From assembly GCF_004664715.2 (NCBI RefSeq), contig NC_051083.1:115640534-115704533 (forward strand): 64,000 nt of DNA. The letters are read 5' to 3'. This DNA is from Peromyscus leucopus. Its lineage: Eukaryota; Chordata; Mammalia; Rodentia; Cricetidae. Positions 58,351 to 64,000 of this stretch are shown here, in pieces. The notes under the pieces were generated by a model. It ran no database searches. It had not been told where the DNA came from and saw nothing but the letters and a program-made list of their open reading frames with translations. The first letter of the stretch is position 1. Every line of letters starts with the position of its first letter. The translations under genes and the position numbers were made by a program.

Positions 58351-58803
58351 GAATTTTAGTAAGATGACATTACTTAAAATCCTGCCAGCTCCATACTATA
58401 AGGAGTAGGAGAAAGGCATCCTCAGCAAGAGTCTGCATTTTCTGTGGTTCTTTTCTGTCATGCGCCAGATAGAAGGACCTGAAACCCCAACCCACGACTT
58501 TTCTGCTTTTTTTAAGTACCTGCAGGTCCTCCATTGGCCCCTCACTCTTCATTTTTAACAGCAACGAAGCACTGGTGCCCAAGTTTCTCCTCTTGCTTTA
58601 GGGGAAAGGCACTGGGCCCCAAACTCCAACCCAGGCATATCCTACCAGGAATTCTTTCCCCATTGCTAGCACTCATGGGAATGGAGGTGTAGTGGGGCTT
58701 GCTGTGTGTGCTGTCACTATCCCTGCACGATGGCAACAGTGCTCCACATACGGCCACAGGGCCACCCGGGACCGCTTTGCTCCTGTCCGCCAAGCCTAAA
58801 AAT

Positions 58804-58813
58804 TATAGTAGTA

Positions 58814-58851
<38 letters not shown>
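58804..58851. repeat. (AAT)n microsatellite
   Basis: About 48 bp of TAA/AAT after a short TAG-containing start, in unique flank. Confidence 0.93.
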
Positions 58852-59094
58852 CAGGACCTAAAGACAAAGACCCAAGAACTTGGATGGTTAGCATTTTGTT
58901 AACTTGAGAAGTAAGTTTCCACTGAATCTTGTCCATTCCGACCTGTTTTACTTCCCTTGGAGTTACTTGTGCTTCAAGGACTAAACTTGGTGGATGAAGG
59001 CAGAGAAAGGAGAAAACTCTGAAGCCTGGAAATCTTCTCCTGGACACAATTAACAACTGCCACATGTTTAACACGATTAACAAATCTACTCCTG

Positions 59095-59262
59095 TCAGTT
59101 GGGCATGGTGGCAGACACCTAGAAAGAAATCCTAGAACTGCCAGGGAAAATGACAGGAGTCTCCCAGAAACTTCCAGGCCAGACTGTTGCACACAGTTCA
59201 ATGCAACCAGGGCTTCATAAGAGACCCTCTCTCAAAAAGAGAATACTTTCCCCCCTCAAAAC
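59095..59262 (+). mobile_element. Old B1 SINE
   Basis: 'ttgggcatggtggcagacac' and 'agagaccctctctcaaaaag' with the middle diverged. Confidence 0.55.
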
Positions 59263-59264
59263 TC

Positions 59265-59455
59265 TATTCATGAGAAATGATTCAGTGGTTAAGAGCACTG
59301 GCTCTTCTTCCAGAGGACCGGGGTTCAATTCCCAGCACCCACATGGCAGCTCGCAACTCTCTGTAACTCCAGTTCCAGGGGATATGACACACCTCATACA
59401 GATATGCTTACAGGCAAAACACCAATGTATATACATTTTTTTAAATTAAAAGAAA
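59265..59455 (+). mobile_element. B2-type SINE
   Basis: 'gattcagtggttaagagcac' and 'ggttcaattcccagcaccca' are the B2 head; it ends in an A/T-rich tail near 59,450. Plus strand. Confidence 0.85.
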
Positions 59456-59603
59456 AAAACTCCATTCATGGAAGCAGACTCCTCCTGACCTAATCACCAC
59501 CCAGATAACCCTTTTCCAATCACCATTAACCCGTAATTTTGGTGACTGTTTCCAACTCAGGAATTCTGGGATACAGGTAATCAAAGCACAGCTTGGTTTA
59601 AGC

Positions 59604-59814
59604 CAGTGGCTCTCAATCTGTGGGTCACAAGCTCTTTGAGGGGGGTCAAATATCAGATATCCTGCACATGAAGTATTTACATAACAATTTATAACAATAG
59701 CAAAATTACAGTTATGAAGTAGCAAAAAGATAATTTTATGGTGTGGGGGGGAATCACCATAACATGAGGAACTGTATTAAAGGGTCACAACATTAGGAAG
59801 GTTGAGAACCACTG
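59604..59814. mobile_element. URR1-type hAT (Charlie) DNA transposon
   Basis: Terminal inverted repeats cagtggctctcaatc and gttgagaaccactg enclose about 211 bp, including 'cagttatgaagtagcaa' and 'ggaactgtattaaagggtc', which fit the rodent URR1 family. An 8-bp target duplication with one mismatch (gtttaagc / gtttaaac) flanks it. Non-autonomous and old. Confidence 0.85.
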
Positions 59815-59829
59815 GTTTAAACAAACAAA

Positions 59830-60689
59830 ACATCTCACAGGCCTGATGTCATTGTTCACACCAATAATAATAATCCCAGGCATGAAGATCACTGCAAATA
59901 ATGCCAGTCAGGACTGCGGGCCCTAACTCCAAACAAAATCACCCCACTGTGCCTACATTTCTGAAGTAATTTTTAGTGTATGTTCAACTTTTGCTTTTAT
60001 ACTACAGGCCTACAATGTTGTTAAGAAAGATTGACATTCATTTTCTTCACATCTTTGTCAAATACAAAGTGATCTAATTCAAATCATAATGTACCTATCC
60101 CATTCATTTTTAACATAGATTTAGTTATTTTGTGAAATAAAATCTAGAAATTATATGTGTATATATGTATATGTAAAATGATGTGTGTATAGATATTCCA
60201 AAAGATTATTGCTTGCTCTGGAACAAGTTTTAGTACCACTTTTCTTTATGACCAGCATATCATTTTTGGTGTGCTATGAAAGCATCATTTTTACACTTAC
60301 TAATGAAAGAACGTACTAGGTACTCTACCAAAGATTTAGTTAGCAATCCACATATGCACCTTGCCCCCTCCTCATAAAATCACAGTAAATAGTGAAACAT
60401 AATTCATGGTATTATCAAACAGTGAATTCTCCCGGAAGAAAATGAGACAGAAGTCAAGAGTAATCTCTGATAGAAACTGGTAAGTGTGCAGTATAGCAGA
60501 ATAGAATGTGACTGACGTGTGGGAATGAGAGCTCTCATGCTTCTTCTCTTATGGCTCCGGCCAAACTTTTCAATATATTGCAGTACAAAACTAGAAAGTA
60601 CTTCCTGCTTGTCTAGGAGAACAACCTGGCTAGTGACTATTTGGGTCTGGTGTGACAGAAAAGACTTCTCATTCCAGACAGAGCCTAGA
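59830..60689. other. No recognised feature
   Basis: AT-rich flank with a short TATATG stretch near 60,155. A 129-codon minus-strand frame at 60,404-60,793 has no domain I recognise and runs into a SINE remnant. Confidence 0.45.
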
Positions 60690-60925
60690 TAGGCCAGGAA
60701 CCTGAGACTTGGAGTTGGAGACCAGCCTGAGTCACGAAGTAAGACCTTGACTGAGGGGGGAGAAAAGTGGGGGAAGGAAGGTGAAGCATGCATGGTAGAA
60801 AAGATTTGTAATTTCCCCTAATCCTGAAGCCAAGGATTTAAAATTTCTGAGTAGCCTGGTCAACATAGCAAGTTCCTGGCCAGCACAAGCAGTAATGGGA
60901 GGCCCTGCTTCAAAATAAAAAAGAA
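60690..60925 (+). mobile_element. Old B1-related fragments
   Basis: 'gttggagaccagcctgagtc' and 'gagtagcctggtcaacatag' with A-rich ends fit two degraded SINE pieces. Confidence 0.45.
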
Positions 60926-61461
60926 AATGCCCTTCCGAGTGGTTCTGTGGCAGAGTACTTACTTGTCCACCTTGCCTGAGGTCCCAAGGTCAATCTTAAG
61001 TACAAATAAATGTATGTCTATATAACATATGTACATATACATATTCTAAGGGTAAGTTATAAGAAGTGAGCTTGCCTAGTGTGCACAAGGTTCTTGGTTC
61101 AATCAGCAGAACTAAAAAAAATGTATGTAAACTTGATTTGCATATTGGTTTTAAGCAATTTCTTTTTTTCTGCCTTTGTCCACATTTACAGCATTAAAAA
61201 GGCAATGGCCAATTTACTGGACAAGTATCAGTAAGTGAAATAAATCACACGTTGGTGGACAAAATCCGGTAGAAATTTACCTAGAGAAAAGACATAAGTC
61301 CGGACTGAGTAGTTTAAGTCGTTAATTTGACTTGATAAGGACAGCAAAAGTAAAATGGCCACTGGTTTTAACAAAATGGAGGGCAGTCTAAATTCTTGGC
61401 ATTTTTTGTTTCAGAGTGCCGGTTTGGCTTTTTCAGACAAAGAAGGGCGGGAGCAGAGGAG

Positions 61462-61476
61462 GCAAAGATGGCGGCT
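61462..61476 (+). promoter_or_regulatory. YY1-type motif
   Basis: The string gcaaagatggcggct contains AAGATGGCGGC, the classic strong YY1 site. It is the only copy in the window with the full GGCGGC end; R0 copies have aagatggcgat or aagatggctgc. It sits 22 bp downstream of a GC-box-like ggcgggag and about 20 bp upstream of a CTCF-like site, so it could be part of a promoter or boundary. Confidence 0.6.
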
Positions 61477-61494
61477 CTGGTGCTACATGGAGCA

Positions 61495-61512
61495 CTACTG
61501 CCATCATGCGGC
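61495..61512 (-). promoter_or_regulatory. CTCF-like site in divergent R0 element
   Basis: On the minus strand this reads ccgcatgatggcagta, matching about 13 of 16 positions of CCASYAGRKGGCRSYR by eye, including the full GGCAGTA end. It pairs with the plus-strand site at 62,465-62,480, so the two point away from each other. Confidence 0.5.
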
Positions 61513-61599
61513 AAGAGTTTCAAAGAATACACCACAACAGCGTCTTTGTATTTGCTGTTTTCCAAAATGGCGCCCACCTGAGGCATAGGTATATTCTGT

Positions 61600-62280
61600 G
61601 TTAGGCATACTTCGTTAGGCATAGGCATATTTCTAAGGTCCTAAGTATGATCCAAACCGAAGAACTATCTTTTTGTAGAACCTGGAATGTGAGAGGCTTA
61701 TGTCCACGGACCGGAAGCTTTCAGGACACACAGACACAGGAAGTCATGGGGCAGGACCTCAGTTCTGAGACTTGAAGCCTTTGAGTGACAAATGTAGGTT
61801 TTTGAGGGTGTTCTTTTCCAGATCCTGTCTCTTGGACCAAGAATTGTCTTTCATATAGTAATGAGTAATCCTTAGTGTCCTTGTGATTTCTGCCGGAGTA
61901 TAATGGACAGAAATGTAAAAGGAAGTTTGGAAGCATTTGGCATGTATTTGATATGTGAATTTCTAATTTTCTAAGCCAGCCAAAGATGGAGTGCTTTCTA
62001 TGATTTTGCAGTCTGATCTAGAGCAGCACCAAAGAAAACCCTCCCCCTTGTGGCTTTGACACTAGGTAAAGACATCACAAGCAAACTATGGGGAATGGAG
62101 ATCCTGCCCCTAGACTTCCTCTGTCAGTATGTCAGAACAGCTGTTGGTGCACAGGGAAAATGTGCCAATGTCTAGATCCATCTGCAGTAAAGAAAGTGAC
62201 CCTGAAAGCCTCCTGGAACTCTCTACAGGCAGGATTAACTGTTGGAACTGTTAGCCTCATGGGAATAAAGTTGTCATAAC
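61600..62280. other. No recognised feature
   Basis: Unique sequence between the divergent R0-like and class 3-like modules. No gene or repeat recognised. Confidence 0.4.
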
Positions 62281-62284
62281 ACTA

Positions 62285-62445
62285 CTGGAGATAGGGACTC
62301 ACGATGCAGACCTAGCCAGGCTGCAACTCACTAAGTAGACCAAGCTAACCTAGAACTCACCAATATCTGCCAGATCCAGCCCCTCAGGGCTGGGATTAAA
62401 TAATGCTGCCATTGGGTGTGCCACCAAACCAAGCACCTTTTCTTT
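62285..62445 (-). mobile_element. Old B1 SINE
   Basis: 'gctaacctagaactcaccaa' and 'cagggctgggattaaataat' fit a diverged minus-strand B1. Confidence 0.6.
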
Positions 62446-62454
62446 CTTTAAAAG

Positions 62455-62665
62455 AAACTATTTCCGCAAGATGGCAGTAGTGCTCCAGGTAGGTGTACAA
62501 ATGCGCGATCCTCCCCCGCCCATCCTGTCTCAAAAAAAAAAAAAAAAAAAAAACTAATCAGAATCCAAGGTATCTGGAAACATGGCAGCTGCTTTGTATG
62601 GACAAGTTCACACAGTAAACTGTTCCTTTCTGTCTGAAACCAAACTGAGGACTATCTCTCTTACC
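62455..62665 (+). repeat. Class 3-like module outside the array
   Basis: The core ccgcaagatggcagta (about 62,464-62,479) matches 14 of 16 CTCF core positions and also contains a YY1-like aagatggc. It is followed by 'cctcccccgcccatcctg', a long A run, 'catggcagctgc' and 'ctgtctgaaaccaaactg'. The last segment matches 'tctgtgaaaccaaa' in the array copies. It is diverged, like the 61.4 kb element. Confidence 0.55.
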
Positions 62666-62669
62666 ACCA

Positions 62670-63555
62670 TTCTCAGCAAGTCTTGATTTCTTAGGATTAT
62701 ATACTACCATTCTTTGCTTTGTCCCTTATCTTTGGCAATCCAAATTATCAACTTGTTCCTTTATGAGGAAATCTTCATAAGCCTGGCCTAAAAGAAATTC
62801 AGAAAAATCAATGGCAGAAATGGGCCATCTGTAAGCATTCTGAGTTGACTTTACTAATATTAATGACGAAATTACTTTGATTATTGTTTAAAACAACAAA
62901 GACTACTGCAATAGGAATTTTTCAACAGGGGAGAAATAAACCAGGCTTAATCCTGAATATAGCAAAGGCAGCTGGAGATTTACAGCCAAGGCATAAAAAT
63001 GGGGGTGGGGAAGAATAAGCACATGGAAAATGTCTGGTCACAATGCATGGGAGGGGGTCTTGCTGATGGGACAATAACAAGGTTCTTCTTATAACCAAAC
63101 TGACTAAAGGAGTGTCTCAACTACAAACAAACAAAGAAATAAATAAATAAGGATTCAGAAGCACTGGGGTACAGCTGGGGGAATATGTTGTTCAATAATC
63201 AGGGAGGCCCTGGATGCCATCACCAGCACAGCAAACCAAACATGGTGGTATATGACTGTAACTCCAGCACAAGGTAGAGACAGATGAGAAAATCCTGTCT
63301 GAAAATCAATCGGTCAATCAATCAATAAAAAAATTCCAAAGACAGTTTTTGTTGTTGTTTTTAAATAAGAGACTCAGAAAAGTAGAAAAGGTTTGGTCAA
63401 GGAGGTTGTTACTAGTGGAGGCTGTAAATTAGTCCTTATCCATTTACTGGACTAGACAGAGTAAATGAAATGGGAAGTATCTATTTGCTTTGCATTCCTA
63501 GAAGGTATGCTCACACATCTTTCTTGGATGCCATGTCAATATCTCACTTTGAGCA
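62670..63555. other. No recognised feature
   Basis: Unique AT-rich flank with a short AATC repeat near 63,305-63,325. Nothing else recognised. Confidence 0.4.
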
Positions 63556-63559
63556 GTAA

Positions 63560-63605
63560 ATTTCTTTCTTTCTTTTTTCCTTTCTTTTCTTTTTTCTTTT
63601 TCTTT

Positions 63606-63643
<38 letters not shown>
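63560..63643. repeat. Pyrimidine-rich tract ending in long T run
   Basis: TTTC-type repeats pass into about 43 T, adjoining the deleted ID element. Confidence 0.9.
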
Positions 63644-63644
<1 letters not shown>

Positions 63645-63690
63645 GAGCTGAGGATCGAGCCCTCTACCACTGAGCTAAATCCCCAACTCA
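63644..63690 (-). mobile_element. ID SINE, internally deleted
   Basis: 'ggagctgaggatcgagccct' joins directly to 'accactgagctaaatcccca', with the middle of the ID element missing. The long T run to the left would be its reversed tail. Confidence 0.75.
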
Positions 63691-63757
63691 AAATTTCTCA
63701 AATTTATATAAATCACAACCAAAAGTTGCTCACACTTTGTCTCCGTATCTCTCTCTT

Positions 63758-63818
63758 TTTTGTTTTTTTTTTTTTTTTTCCCGAGACAGGATTTCTCTGT
63801 GTAGCTTTGCGCCTTTTG
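63758..63818 (-). mobile_element. B1 SINE 3' fragment
   Basis: A T run and 'cccgagacaggatttctctg' then 'tagctttgcgcctttt', the cricetid-type B1 3' block; broken off after about 60 bp. Confidence 0.75.
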
Positions 63819-64000
63819 TGGATCATGATGCATCTCTTAACACAAGTATTTCCTCGTATACACAGAAATGAGTAATAGTCCTTAACTGATTAGTCCTATT
63901 AACATCAGCAAAGCAGACTGAGATCTAATACATTTTTTTTATTGTTGATTAGGGTTAGCTAGAACACTGGATCATTTAGTCTCCCATCTACTAAAAACAA

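Larger units (their letters stand above)
61265..61590 (+). repeat. Divergent R0-like element with strong YY1 and CTCF motifs
   Basis: In order: 'gaaatttacctagagaaaag', 'aaaatggccactgg', 'caaaatggagggcag', 'tttttcagacaaagaag', a GC-box-like ggcgggag, a perfect YY1-type aagatggcggc, a CTCF-like ctactgccatcatgcgg on the minus strand, and 'aaaatggcgcccacc'. The order matches R0, but the sequence between motifs is strongly diverged, so this copy is old or is the seed of the family. It is outside the amplified array. Confidence 0.6.

Noticed and set aside
60404..60793. 129-codon minus-strand frame as a gene
   Set aside because: No recognisable domain, no start or splice context, and it overlaps a SINE remnant.

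Overview
The window is mammalian, and its interspersed repeats point to a cricetid rodent (vole, hamster or deer-mouse group). It holds many B1, B2, B4 and ID SINEs, rodent L1 fragments and a URR1-type hAT element. The youngest B1 (37,171-37,369) carries the 'aaaggcgcaaagctacac' block that I associate with Cricetidae. I see no protein-coding gene. Every open frame is short and lies in repeats, SINEs or antisense L1.

The main structure is a locus-specific repeat system. About 3-57 kb is built from copies of one ancestral unit of roughly 4-5 kb. The unit contains: (1) an R0-like element of about 420 bp with two YY1-type motifs facing each other, GC boxes, an ETS-like stretch and a CTCF-like site on the minus strand (15 near-complete copies plus divergent and truncated ones); (2) a 'class 2' module with a CTCF-like site on the plus strand; (3) an RRD-like module of about 370 bp with a conserved polypyrimidine tract and AG, and often a GT downstream, always on the plus strand (11 copies); (4) a 'class 3' module with another plus-strand CTCF-like site; and (5) a (TG)n microsatellite in a subset. 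The three CTCF-bearing modules share one internal layout, so they look like ancient paralogues of a single module.

Layout: 0-3 kb, old SINEs and a divergent R0-like stretch. 3-11.5 kb, first RRD and R0 units. 11.5-21.9 kb, diverged units. 21.95-33.5 kb and 39.46-51.05 kb, two highly similar direct copies offset by about 17.5 kb; each carries an L1 interrupted by an LTR-like repeat. 31.3-40.8 kb, a tandem array with a period of about 3.9-4.25 kb. 51.06-51.72 kb, an old L1 fragment at an orientation breakpoint. 51.72-56.05 kb, an inverted block of R0 units. 56.5-57 kb, a divergent RRD copy. 57-64 kb, mostly unique flank with SINEs, one URR1, and divergent modules at 61.3-62.7 kb that include a perfect YY1-type motif.

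The best explanation from established knowledge is the X-linked lncRNA locus Firre. That locus is CTCF-rich and is known for two kinds of local repeat: RRD, an exonic nuclear-retention repeat, and R0, an intronic enhancer-like repeat. I infer this from architecture, not alignment, and I do not recall the Firre repeat sequences well enough to prove it. Another X-linked CTCF macrosatellite such as Dxz4 is the main alternative. Transcription, if it follows the splice-like signals, runs left to right.
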